From NCBI GenBank assembly GCA_964443785.1, contig CAYUER010000007.1:1-33874 (forward strand): 33,874 bases of DNA, read 5' to 3'. This DNA is from CALMZN01 sp964443785 (GTDB lineage: Bacteria > Patescibacteriota > Patescibacteriia > UBA1558 > GWA2-36-10). Under the pieces are notes generated by a model. That model was not told the DNA's origin. It saw nothing but the letters and a program-made list of their open reading frames with translations, and did not search any database. Both the position numbers and the translations under genes were made by a program. Each line of letters opens with the position of its first letter. Within the stretch, counting starts at the first letter, position 1. Shown here piece by piece: positions 21,072 to 28,223 of the stretch.

Positions 21072-22373
21072 TTATCTTTTTTTATTTTTTATTTTGTCTA
21101 ACTTTTCGTTAAATTTTTGGTTTATTTTTTCTAGCTTAGAAGACTTGTCTTCTCGGTAATTGCGTTCTTTTTTGTCACAGTCATCATCGTTATCATCGTC
21201 ATTATTATTGTGGCGTGCTTTGGTGGTGATAGAAATAGCATTGGATTCAGCAGACATATTACCAGCAGCATCAAAGGCTTTGACTGTAAAAGTATAGCTA
21301 GTATTTGGAGTGAGGCCGATAGCATTGTAGTGGTCTTTTTTGACAGTTGCTATTTGGACGCCATTTTGGAAAATAGCGTAGCCCTTGACCCTGACATTGT
21401 CTTTGGATTTTTTCCATTCCAATTTGACATGCTGGTAGGATACATTTTCGGCCTTGAGTTTTCGAGGAGCGCTCGGGGCAATAGTGTCATTGCTGCTAGT
21501 GCCAGCCAAGGTAGTAGCCGAGACAGCATTTGAGCTAGCTGAGCGATTGCCAGCAGCATCAAAAGCTTTGACAGCATAGCTATAGGTCGTAGAGGCGGTC
21601 AGCCCGATATTTTGGTAGCTATTAGTAGTGACATTGGCTATTTCTACATTGTTTCTCAAGATGGCATAGCCAGTGACAGCGACATTGTCAGTCGAGCTAG
21701 ACCAGCTCAAGTTTATTTGGCTAGCAGAGACGACAGTGGCTGCTAAATTGAGAGGAGTACTAGGAGCAGTGGCATCAGTAGAGGTAGCTAAGGTAGTGGC
21801 CATCACGCTAGTGGAGCTAGCTGAGCGATTGCCAGCAGCATCAAAAGCTTTGATAGTATAGCTGTAGGTCGTAGAGGCAGTCAGACCAGTATTGATAAAG
21901 CTATTGTTGGTGGTAGTGGCTACTTCAGCGCTATCCCTAAAAATAGCATAGCCAGTGACAGCGACATTGTCAGTCGAAGCTGTCCAGTTTAGATTAATTT
22001 GTGTAGGAGATATAGCATTGGCACTGAGATTGCTCGGTATACTAGGAGCAGTAGTGTCATTGGTGATCAAGTCACCGATATAGTAGCTAGCCAATGCATT
22101 GTTGGCATTGGTATTGCCAGAGTGTTGGCCAGCAAAAGCAGCGCTAGCATTGGTACCGCAAAGATTACTGATAGCACCAGCACCACCAGGGTGTTGAGTA
22201 ATATAATTAGTGAGGTTGTAGACTTTATTGTTTACTATTGCCCAGCAATCAGAGCTGGTATTGTGGCTTTGCACTTGGCTCATAGTGTAGCCGGTGGCTT
22301 GAGCGGTGTTGCCAAAAGATAGTGAGGTAATGGCCAAAGCCAATACCGTCAAACTGGTCCATATTTTTTTCAT
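21072..22373 (-). CDS. Secreted cytochrome b5-like protein with three FN3 domains
   Basis: 433 aa. Signal peptide about 1-27 (cleavage near AQA-TG). Cytochrome b5-like heme domain about 28-103 with axial histidines H61 (TQHPGG) and H84 (AGQHSG), plus C43 and C72 that could form a disulfide outside the cell. Three fibronectin type III domains follow (about 109-194, 203-288, 299-384), each ending in KAFDAAGN-R/M-SA. The tail (388-433) is highly charged: an Asp/Asn block, then Lys/Glu-rich. An extracellular redox or heme-binding role is likely; the partner is unknown. A second cytochrome b5 lipoprotein lies at 33653. It is divergent from an ECF sigma gene, which may control it. Confidence 0.88.
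   Translation of the reverse strand: MKKIWTSLTVLALAITSLSFGNTAQATGYTMSQVQSHNTSSDCWAIVNNKVYNLTNYITQHPGGAGAISNLCGTNASAAFAGQHSGNTNANNALASYYIGDLITNDTTAPSIPSNLSANAISPTQINLNWTASTDNVAVTGYAIFRDSAEVATTTNNSFINTGLTASTTYSYTIKAFDAAGNRSASSTSVMATTLATSTDATAPSTPLNLAATVVSASQINLSWSSSTDNVAVTGYAILRNNVEIANVTTNSYQNIGLTASTTYSYAVKAFDAAGNRSASSNAVSATTLAGTSSNDTIAPSAPRKLKAENVSYQHVKLEWKKSKDNVRVKGYAIFQNGVQIATVKKDHYNAIGLTPNTSYTFTVKAFDAAGNMSAESNAISITTKARHNNNDDDNDDDCDKKERNYREDKSSKLEKINQKFNEKLDKIKNKKR
21532..21602. repeat. Near-identical FN3 repeat DNA, copy 1
   Basis: 71 bp inside the FN3-2/FN3-3 coding region that match 21814-21884 with four mismatches, starting GAGCTAGCTGAGCGATTGCC. A recent internal duplication or gene conversion. 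Confidence 0.85.
21814..21884. repeat. Near-identical FN3 repeat DNA, copy 2
   Basis: Second copy of the 71-bp segment, in the FN3-1/FN3-2 region. The third FN3 domain has diverged. Confidence 0.85.
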
Positions 22374-22504
22374 AAGCTTTTTGTTTTAATAATTAGCTTG
22401 TATAAATTAATACACTACAACCACCGATTTGTTACAGATATAGACAAAAGTAGGTATTTTACGGTAATGTTTGGAGGCGGTGACACATTTTTGCTACTTA
22501 TTTG

Positions 22505-22510
22505 TATAAT
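22505..22510 (+). promoter_or_regulatory. -10 box giving a leaderless sigma-factor mRNA
   Basis: Perfect TATAAT only 4 nt before the ATG at 22515; initiation 6-7 nt after it would fall at or next to the start codon. Confidence 0.55.
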
Positions 22511-22514
22511 ATTT

Positions 22515-23003
22515 ATGGCAGAGCCAAAAAATAGCTTTCTTGGCTATTACGAACAATATAAAAATAAAATTTTTGTCTATTTTTTGTACCGAGTCAATTT
22601 CAATCGGGCTATAGCTGAAGATTTGACCTCTGAGGTTTTTTTGAAGGCCTTGGATAGTTTTGAAAATTTTGATCAAGAGCGATCTTTCCAATCTTGGATT
22701 TTTGCCATTGCTCACAATCACTTGGTCAATTATTATCGCGTCTCTCATAGAGAGACAGAGCTTTTGGAAAATCAGTTTGTGAGCACAGTAGAGCTTGATC
22801 GTATAGACAGCAATCAAGAAGTGGAGCGCATTTTTGCGGCTATCAATAAAATGTCAGATGCAGATAAAGAAGTTTTACTCTTGCGTTTTGTCGATCAATT
22901 GTCTAATAGCGAGATTGCTACTTTGCTAGAAAAAGATGAGGGAGCTATTCGCACCAAAATGAGTCGTAGTTTGGCTAAATTGAGGGATATTTTACAATCA
23001 TAA
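22515..23003 (+). CDS. ECF sigma factor (module 1)
   Basis: 162 aa from the ATG at 22515; a longer frame from 22398 would include the promoter. Sigma region 2 about 15-80 (EDLTSEVFLKALDSFENFD, SFQSWIFAIAHNHLVNYYR) and region 4 about 108-160 (MSDADKEVLLLRFVDQLSNSEIATLLEKDEGAIRTKMSRSL), a helix-turn-helix for the -35. Regions 1 and 3 are absent, as in ECF factors. A membrane protein gene follows 12 nt later and is its likely anti-sigma or sensor. Divergent from the cytochrome b5/FN3 gene, a possible target. Confidence 0.92.
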   Translation: MAEPKNSFLGYYEQYKNKIFVYFLYRVNFNRAIAEDLTSEVFLKALDSFENFDQERSFQSWIFAIAHNHLVNYYRVSHRETELLENQFVSTVELDRIDSNQEVERIFAAINKMSDADKEVLLLRFVDQLSNSEIATLLEKDEGAIRTKMSRSLAKLRDILQS

Positions 23004-23015
23004 AATAATTTAAGT

Positions 23016-23843
23016 ATGGAAAATCTAGAACAACAACTATCTCAGCTACCCAAAGCAAAAATGAGCAAAAAAGCTGATTGGAAAATAAAGTTAAAAATTT
23101 ATAATTTTTTGCTAGTCAAAAATTTAAAGAAATCAGCTCAGGTTTTTTTGCACCCACACTCCTTGTGGGCCAGGCTTTCTCTGTCGGTTTTGGTGATGTT
23201 TGTTTTTTTGGGAGCTACCGCTGTCTACGCTGTGAACAATGATCACATTGCTCCGGGTCATACTTTTTATCCTTTGAAAAAAACGATTGAAAATATAGAG
23301 CAGCAGATGGCTTTGACCAAAAAAGCCAAAGTAGAGACACTAAATAAAATATCAGAGCGTCGTCTCAAAGAGGCTTTGACCATAGCCGAGCACGATGAGC
23401 AAGAGATTGATAATGATGTTAGTCAAAAATCAAATAATAATATAGAAAAAAATATAGAGGAAGCACTTGATCATTTTGATTCAGCTGTAGTCACAGTCCA
23501 AAAAATAGAAAATATTGAAAATTCCAAAAAAAGCAGAGAAGAGCTCAAGGATAAGCAAGAGGCTATGGTCAAATATTTGGATAATATCGGTCAGGTCATA
23601 AAAAATAAAAATAACGAAGAAATACTCAAGAAAATTGATGAGGCTAAAAAAACTATCAAAGAGTATGATGAGGTTTTGGATGAAGATCAAAATGAGGAGC
23701 GTATCAGATCAAAGCGTCAGAATAATGATGATAAGAAAAATGAGCAAAAAAACAAGCGTCAAGACAGTGGTCAAAATTTTAGGTCCTCAGAAGAGCAAAA
23801 AATAGAAAAAGACCGCAAAAAAGAAAAAGATGATGAGGACTAG
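23016..23843 (+). CDS. DUF5667-like membrane protein, probable anti-sigma partner
   Basis: 275 aa. A cytoplasmic N-terminus of about 50 residues (MENLEQQLSQLPKAKMSKKADWKIK) could hold the sigma factor; one membrane span at about 52-72 (LSLSVLVMFVFLGATAVYAV); then an extracytoplasmic DUF5667-like segment (HIAPGHTFYPLKKTIENIEQ, 77-96), a long coiled-coil region, and a very charged Lys/Asp/Glu tail (about 215-275). No zinc-binding anti-sigma motif is present. That it restrains the sigma factor is inferred from gene order, spacing (12 nt) and topology. Confidence 0.8.
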   Translation: MENLEQQLSQLPKAKMSKKADWKIKLKIYNFLLVKNLKKSAQVFLHPHSLWARLSLSVLVMFVFLGATAVYAVNNDHIAPGHTFYPLKKTIENIEQQMALTKKAKVETLNKISERRLKEALTIAEHDEQEIDNDVSQKSNNNIEKNIEEALDHFDSAVVTVQKIENIENSKKSREELKDKQEAMVKYLDNIGQVIKNKNNEEILKKIDEAKKTIKEYDEVLDEDQNEERIRSKRQNNDDKKNEQKNKRQDSGQNFRSSEEQKIEKDRKKEKDDED

Positions 23844-23859
23844 AGTTGGGGCGCTAGTA

Positions 23860-23888
23860 TTGATTTTATCCGCCTAATAGGTTATAAT
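23860..23888 (+). promoter_or_regulatory. Promoter of the 38-aa basic protein
   Basis: TTGATT (23860-23865), 17 nt, TATAAT (23883-23888); start point near 23895. Confidence 0.75.
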
Positions 23889-23919
23889 AGCTAATGTTCA
23901 TTATTTACTAATAATCTAT

Positions 23920-24036
23920 ATGCACAGAATCGCAGTCGGGCCAAGACAAAAATCTCGCTCCAAAAAGACCAAAAAAAGATTGGAAATCAAGAGATTGATG
24001 CTCGAGGCCAAAGCCGCCAAAAGGCACAAAAAATAA
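23920..24036 (+). CDS. 38-aa very basic protein, ribosomal-protein-like
   Basis: Nearly half of the residues are Lys or Arg (MHRIAVGPRQKSRSKKTKKR and a continuing Lys/Arg-rich helix). It has a near-consensus promoter and a 25-nt leader, so it should be well expressed. The composition resembles small ribosomal proteins (bL32, bL34, Thx), but no diagnostic motif lets me name one. Nucleic-acid binding is the only role I would infer. Confidence 0.6.
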   Translation: MHRIAVGPRQKSRSKKTKKRLEIKRLMLEAKAAKRHKK

Positions 24037-24096
24037 AATTGTTTAACATTTTAAAATACTTTATTTTCGATAGAGTATTTTTTTTATAAAAAAATT

Positions 24097-24492
24097 ATGG
24101 AAAATTTAAAAACTCATTCCAAGAAAATACGCCTGATGTATTTTTGGATTGGTATCATGGCCACACTAGCTTATCGTTTGATTATTGTGTTGAATTTTTA
24201 TAGCAACACCTGGGTCAAGATATCCTGGTATTTTGGTACTATTGGCTTTATAGTTTATTATATTCATCGTTTTGATATAGCTAAAAAACGCTCGCGCATT
24301 ATCATCGAGCATGGTCTACGAGAAAAATTGGATCACCCAGAAAATTTGAATGAGTCAGACCACCAAGCTTTGGCCTATATCCTGGATACTTTGGTGACCT
24401 CCAAAGAAAAGTGGAATAACTATGTGATTTTTATTTCTTCTGGTCTAGCTTTATTATCGGGCATTATTTTTGATTTTATTTTGAAAAAATAG
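24097..24492 (+). CDS. Three-span membrane protein (131 aa)
   Basis: Basic N-terminus, two spans close together (about 13-34 and 41-59), a cytoplasmic segment with charged residues (RFDIAKKRSRIIIEHGLREKLDHPENLNESDHQAL), and a C-terminal span (about 107-128) that ends with KK. The family is not recognised and there are no catalytic motifs. It ends in the terminator shared with the convergent 24546-24761 gene. Confidence 0.7.
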   Translation: MENLKTHSKKIRLMYFWIGIMATLAYRLIIVLNFYSNTWVKISWYFGTIGFIVYYIHRFDIAKKRSRIIIEHGLREKLDHPENLNESDHQALAYILDTLVTSKEKWNNYVIFISSGLALLSGIIFDFILKK

Positions 24493-24507
24493 CTGTCCGT
24501 AAAAGTA

Positions 24508-24545
24508 GAAAACCCAGCCCCTTAGCTAAGAGGCTGGGTTTTTTG
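24508..24545. terminator. Bidirectional terminator
   Basis: AAAACCCAGCC / GGCTGGGTTTT with an inner CTTAG/CTAAG. It starts 15 nt after the plus-strand stop and abuts the TGA of the minus-strand 71-aa gene. Confidence 0.9.
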
Positions 24546-24761
24546 TCAGGCGACTTGGTGCTCCTCATCATCGACCCACTGAGCGTGACCTTGGTCGACA
24601 AAGAGTATGGCAAAGAGACTGAGGCTCATGAAGCGCTGATTTTGGTAGTAGAGCCACTGGGTGTCACCGATGCGGACAATGCGGAAGCTATAATCTGTCT
24701 GGGCTTGGAAAGTAAAGTCCTTGGTAGGAACCTGACGTTGGAAAAGAACGACCTGCTTCAT
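24546..24761 (-). CDS. 71-aa soluble hypothetical protein with strong Shine-Dalgarno site
   Basis: ATG at 24761 preceded by CGGAGGTTTGACC (Shine-Dalgarno about 6 nt away). The protein is aromatic- and Gln-rich, beta-like (KQVVLFQRQVPTKDFTFQ, YSFRIVRIGDTQWLYYQ) with an acidic end (WVDDEEH). Codons are C-ending (GTC, TTC, ATC, CTC), unlike the genome average but like the 42-aa gene at 4382; both stand alone between strong terminators. It ends in TGA. The family is not known. No own promoter is seen; transcription probably reads through the hairpin at 24815-24846. Confidence 0.7.
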   Translation of the reverse strand: MKQVVLFQRQVPTKDFTFQAQTDYSFRIVRIGDTQWLYYQNQRFMSLSLFAILFVDQGHAQWVDDEEHQVA

Positions 24762-24814
24762 GGTCAAACCTCCGGCGTTGGTGTCGTGGTGGGGGAAAGA
24801 GGCAGTTTTTTGGC

Positions 24815-24846
24815 TAAAAAAATATCCCGTTGATTACGGGATATTT
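24815..24846 (-). terminator. Terminator/attenuator upstream of the 71-aa gene
   Basis: Minus strand: AATATCCCG-TAATCAA-CGGGATATT then T7. The stop codon of the 29-aa micro-ORF lies in its loop. It can end the short transcript from 24924 or attenuate the 71-aa gene. Confidence 0.75.
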
Positions 24847-24923
24847 GGGAAATAATTTTTAAAAAATAAAAGTTGGGAATCCGGTTTTTGCTCTCGATAA
24901 TTTTTTCTGTATTTTTGATACAT
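24834..24923 (-). CDS. 29-aa leaderless micro-ORF
   Basis: ATG (24923-24921) lies 7 nt after a perfect TATAAT, so the mRNA would start at its first codon. The peptide is rich in Tyr, Lys, Arg and Phe (MYQKYRKNYREQK, then FFKNYF) and is not a membrane span. Its TAA (24836-24834) is in the loop of the following terminator, so ribosomes reaching the stop would disrupt that hairpin and could let transcription continue into the 71-aa gene. Either a small protein or a leader peptide. Shortness keeps the confidence moderate. Confidence 0.45.
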   Translation of the reverse strand: MYQKYRKNYREQKPDSQLLFFKNYFPNIP

Positions 24924-24930
24924 TTTTTAT

Positions 24931-24959
24931 ATTATAGCGCAAAGTAGCACACTTGCCAA
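24931..24959 (-). promoter_or_regulatory. Promoter of the micro-ORF transcript
   Basis: Minus-strand TTGGCA (24959-24954), 17 nt, TATAAT (24936-24931). Close to consensus. Confidence 0.75.
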
Positions 24960-24983
24960 GATATTTTTTCTTATGGCAATATT

Positions 24984-24992
24984 TGTTATACT
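24984..24992 (+). promoter_or_regulatory. purA promoter
   Basis: Extended -10 TGT-TATACT; start point near 24999. Divergent from the micro-ORF promoter. Confidence 0.6.
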
Positions 24993-25020
24993 GCTTGGGT
25001 AATTATTAATGATCATAATT

Positions 25021-26535
25021 ATGAAGGTAGCTTTGTTGGAGCAATTTTTGCAGGACAAAAAATGTGTAGCGGTAGTATGTAATCAGTGGGGTGATACCGG
25101 CAAGGGTAAGCTGGTAGATTTACTTTCTAGCTGGGCTGACATCATTGTCCGTGGTACTGGCGGAGCCAATGCGGGGCATACTATAGTAGTCAGAGATCAA
25201 AAACATATTTTTCATCTTCTGCCTTCAGGTATTTTGCACGATGCTCATGGTAAGATAAATATCATTGGCCGAGGAGTAGCCTTTGATCCGCAGGCCGTGA
25301 TTGATGAGCTGGATGTTCTGCAGGCGGCTGGACTGTCAGTCAAAAATTTGAAAATCAGTCATCAAGCGCCACTGATTTTGCCTTTTCATATTTTGATTGA
25401 TCGCATGGGTGACAAAGTGCAAAAAATAGGTACCACTGGTCGCGGTATCGGACCACTCTATACTGATTATACTGCCCGTCATTCTTTGTTTCTCAATGAT
25501 ATTTTTAATCCAGAAATATTTAGAGAAAAATTAACTAAATATTTAGAAAGTAAAAAAAATATTTTAGCTGCTTTGGACAAAGAGCTAGCCAAAGAAGTTT
25601 TGGCTCATCCGCATTTGGGCTCCGGCATTTATTTTCATCCCGAAAATATTTTGGATATAGAAGCTATTGTGGCTAAATACACTGGTGATTTTGCAAATAG
25701 ACTAAGGCCTTACATTATTGATTTGGAAAATTTTATGAGCCAAGCCTTGCTAGAAGCCAAGCATATTTTACTAGAGGGAGCACAGGGGACACTGCTTTCT
25801 ATTGATTTTGGTACTACCAAATTTCAGACTTCTTCGGACTGCACTATTGATGGCTTGGCTCGCGGTGCTGGCTTGAGAGAGTTTGATGTTGATCATGTTT
25901 TTGGTATTGCCAAAGCTTTTTATATGACTAGAGTGGGCAATGGTCCATTTCCTACAGAGTTTGGTGGTAAGCAGAGCGAAGAATATTGCTCTCAAGGTAT
26001 TACCAAGGAGCAGGAAAAGATAGAGCACGCTGACAAAGTAGCTGAGTATTTGTCTAGTGATGATCAACTCAAGCTTGGTATTGCTGTCCGTCTTTTGGGT
26101 GATGAGTATGGAGCGACCACTGGTCGTACTAGGCGCAATGGTTGGCTAGATTTGGTGGCTTTAAAATATGCTATGCAGTACAATGGTCCTAGTATCACCC
26201 TGACCAAGGTGGATGTCCTTGATAAGTTTGCTAAAATAAAATTAGCCGTGGCCTATCAGTACAATGGCCCAGATATTTTTTATGCAGGTCGTGAATTAAA
26301 AACTGGCCAGCAAATAGATTTTTTCCCACGTTTTTCGGAAATACTTTATCATTGCGAGCCAGTTTATCAAGAGTTTGCTGGCTGGCAAACTGCCATTTCT
26401 AGTATTGAAGATTATGAGGCCTTGCCACAGGCTATCAAAAATATTGTTCAGTTTATTGAGCAATACACTGGTGCTAAGATAGAGATTATTTCTGTTGGAC
26501 CTGATCGAGAGCAGACTATCTTTAAATTTGATTGA
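25021..26535 (+). CDS. purA: Adenylosuccinate synthetase (long, insert-bearing form)
   Basis: Joins IMP and aspartate with GTP to give adenylosuccinate, first step from IMP to AMP. 504 aa, about 70 longer than the E. coli enzyme. The P-loop-like QWGDTGKGK keeps the catalytic aspartate (D25) but has Thr where the family has Glu (WGDEGKGK); catalytic H53 (NAGHT), IGTTGRGIGP (136-145), EGAQGTLLSIDFGT and GATTGRTRR (364-372) are present. An extra segment of about 35 residues (327-361) precedes the GATTGR loop. The start is ambiguous: an ATG at 25009 adds four residues (MIII). The other purine gene here is the PurD-like one at 32395. Confidence 0.93.
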   Translation: MKVALLEQFLQDKKCVAVVCNQWGDTGKGKLVDLLSSWADIIVRGTGGANAGHTIVVRDQKHIFHLLPSGILHDAHGKINIIGRGVAFDPQAVIDELDVLQAAGLSVKNLKISHQAPLILPFHILIDRMGDKVQKIGTTGRGIGPLYTDYTARHSLFLNDIFNPEIFREKLTKYLESKKNILAALDKELAKEVLAHPHLGSGIYFHPENILDIEAIVAKYTGDFANRLRPYIIDLENFMSQALLEAKHILLEGAQGTLLSIDFGTTKFQTSSDCTIDGLARGAGLREFDVDHVFGIAKAFYMTRVGNGPFPTEFGGKQSEEYCSQGITKEQEKIEHADKVAEYLSSDDQLKLGIAVRLLGDEYGATTGRTRRNGWLDLVALKYAMQYNGPSITLTKVDVLDKFAKIKLAVAYQYNGPDIFYAGRELKTGQQIDFFPRFSEILYHCEPVYQEFAGWQTAISSIEDYEALPQAIKNIVQFIEQYTGAKIEIISVGPDREQTIFKFD

Positions 26536-26593
26536 GCTCAGATCGTTTTGGTGTAATTTATTTGTAGGGAGGTTCGTCTTAAGTTAATTTTTT

Positions 26594-26602
26594 TGTTATA
26601 AT
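26594..26602 (+). promoter_or_regulatory. Extended -10 giving a leaderless corA mRNA
   Basis: TGT-TATAAT ending 6 nt before the ATG at 26609; the expected start point is the A of the start codon. Confidence 0.65.
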
Positions 26603-26608
26603 ATACTC

Positions 26609-27538
26609 ATGTTAAACATCTATTTTAAAAATTCCAAAACTAATCGTCTAGAAAATCTTGAAAAGATCAAAGATGGAGTTTGGATTAATGCTAGTCATTT
26701 GGAGCATGACGACTTAGAGCGATTGGCCAAGATGGCCGATTTGGATTTGCTCGACTTGCAAGATGTTTTGGATTTGCATGAGTTGCCGCGTATTGAGAGA
26801 CAGGAAAAAACTTTGTTATTTTTTGTGCGCATACCTCGTGAGCAAGTAGATGACAAGGAGATTATTCACACCACGCCTCTGACTTTTATCATTACCGAAA
26901 AATATTTTATCAGCTTGGCTTTGTTTGAGGACAAAGTGATCAAGGATATTTTGAAAAATAGCTTGTCGATCGCCACCACACAAAAAGCCAAGTTGTTGAT
27001 TCATATTTTTTTGAAAATATCTCAGCGCTTTACGACCCGCGTCCGCGAAGTCAACAACCTCGTGGCCTCACAAAAGAAAAAAATAGAAAATATCACCGAT
27101 GCCGACATCAATGAGCTGATCAAATACGAAGATTTACTCAATCAATATATGTCAGCCTTGATACCAGTGCGCAATGTTTTTGAGGCTATGCTCCACGGCA
27201 ATTATTTCAAACTCGAAGAAGAGGATAGTGATTTGCTCAATGACATGGTGATCAGCATCAGGCAGTCGACGGAGGTCTGCCAAGTCAATTTGAAGAGCAT
27301 CAAGAGTTTGCGTGATTCTTACCAGATTTTGTTTACTAACAAATTGAATAGGACTATCCAGTTTTTGACCGCCTTTACTATCATCATGACTATCCCGACT
27401 ATTGTCGCTAGCTTGTTTGGCATGAATGTCACCCTGCCATTTGCCGCTGACCACTTTGCCTTTGTCTATGTTTTGGGTATTTCTTTGCTGGCTGTAGTGA
27501 TTTTTTTCTTTATTTTTTACAAGAAAAAGTGGCTGTAA
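26609..27538 (+). CDS. corA: CorA-family Mg2+/divalent cation channel
   Basis: 309 aa. Large cytoplasmic N-terminal domain (about 1-245) with long helices, then two membrane spans at the C-terminus (about 250-270 and 285-303). The signature G271-M-N273 is in SLFGMNVTLP at the outer mouth of span 1, followed by a short loop (FAADHFAF) and a basic KKKWL tail. A pentamer in the membrane is expected. An extended -10 directly before the ATG indicates a leaderless message. A hairpin terminator follows at 27567. Confidence 0.92.
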   Translation: MLNIYFKNSKTNRLENLEKIKDGVWINASHLEHDDLERLAKMADLDLLDLQDVLDLHELPRIERQEKTLLFFVRIPREQVDDKEIIHTTPLTFIITEKYFISLALFEDKVIKDILKNSLSIATTQKAKLLIHIFLKISQRFTTRVREVNNLVASQKKKIENITDADINELIKYEDLLNQYMSALIPVRNVFEAMLHGNYFKLEEEDSDLLNDMVISIRQSTEVCQVNLKSIKSLRDSYQILFTNKLNRTIQFLTAFTIIMTIPTIVASLFGMNVTLPFAADHFAFVYVLGISLLAVVIFFFIFYKKKWL

Positions 27539-27566
27539 TATTTATTGTTGGCTTCGGTCAGTTGTG

Positions 27567-27596
27567 ACGCCCCTTTAAACTCAGGGGTGTTTTTGT
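27567..27596 (+). terminator. corA terminator
   Basis: ACGCCCCT / AGGGGTGT hairpin followed by a T5 tract. Confidence 0.75.
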
Positions 27597-27613
27597 TATG
27601 CTTAGAAAGTCAG

Positions 27614-27643
27614 TGAAATAAATAGCTGGCTAGAAGCGTATTA
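27614..27643 (+). promoter_or_regulatory. Probable ECF-type promoter, copy 1 (before sigma module 2)
   Basis: TGAAATAA (27614-27621), 14 nt, GCGTATTA (27636-27643). The same two 8-mers with the same spacing recur at 28924-28953. The ATG of the sigma gene lies 6 nt after it, so the message would be leaderless. Autoregulation is inferred. Confidence 0.65.
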
Positions 27644-27649
27644 AAAAAC

Positions 27650-28219
27650 ATGGTGACCAATGAAGATGTAGCTAATTTGAGTGATGAGGATTTGGTTCGC
27701 CTGACTTTGACCGATCAGGAGAATTTTTTGTATTTGGTCAATCGTTATGAAAAAAAATTGTTTCGTTTTATTCAGCGGACATCAGGCTTGAGTGTAGAAG
27801 ACGCTCAGGATCTATTGCAAGACATTTTTATCAAGGTCTACCAAAATTTAAATGATTTTGATCAGAGTCTCAAATTTTCTTCTTGGGCTTATCGCATTGC
27901 TCGCAATCAAGTGATCAGTAATTATCGCAAGAATAAGAGTCGCCCCCAAGTATCCTTGTTTGATTTAGATCTAGAAACTTGTGAGCACTTGGTCAGCGAT
28001 TTTGATATCAGCAAAGATTTTGATCAAAGTTTATTAAAAGAAAAAATCAGCAAAGTTTTAAATAATTTAGATAGCAAATATCGAGAAGTTCTTATTTTAA
28101 AATATTTAGAAGATAGATCTTATGAAGAAATATCGGATATTATCAAAAAACCAACTAGTACAATCGGCACTTTATTAAGTAGGGGTAAAAAAGCTCTGGA
28201 AAAAGAGTTAACAAAGTAA
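27650..28219 (+). CDS. ECF sigma factor (module 2)
   Basis: 189 aa. Region 2 about 15-95 (DQENFLYLVNRYEKKLFRFI, SVEDAQDLLQDIFIKVYQNL, FSSWAYRIARNQVISNYRK), a linker, and region 4 about 130-187 (LDSKYREVLILKYLEDRSYEEISDIIKKPTSTIGTLLSRG). Longer linker than the module 1 factor. Its partner membrane protein starts 4 nt after the stop, so the two are tightly coupled. A repeated promoter-like motif precedes this gene and the 29009 gene. Confidence 0.93.
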   Translation: MVTNEDVANLSDEDLVRLTLTDQENFLYLVNRYEKKLFRFIQRTSGLSVEDAQDLLQDIFIKVYQNLNDFDQSLKFSSWAYRIARNQVISNYRKNKSRPQVSLFDLDLETCEHLVSDFDISKDFDQSLLKEKISKVLNNLDSKYREVLILKYLEDRSYEEISDIIKKPTSTIGTLLSRGKKALEKELTK

Positions 28220-28223
28220 ATAT

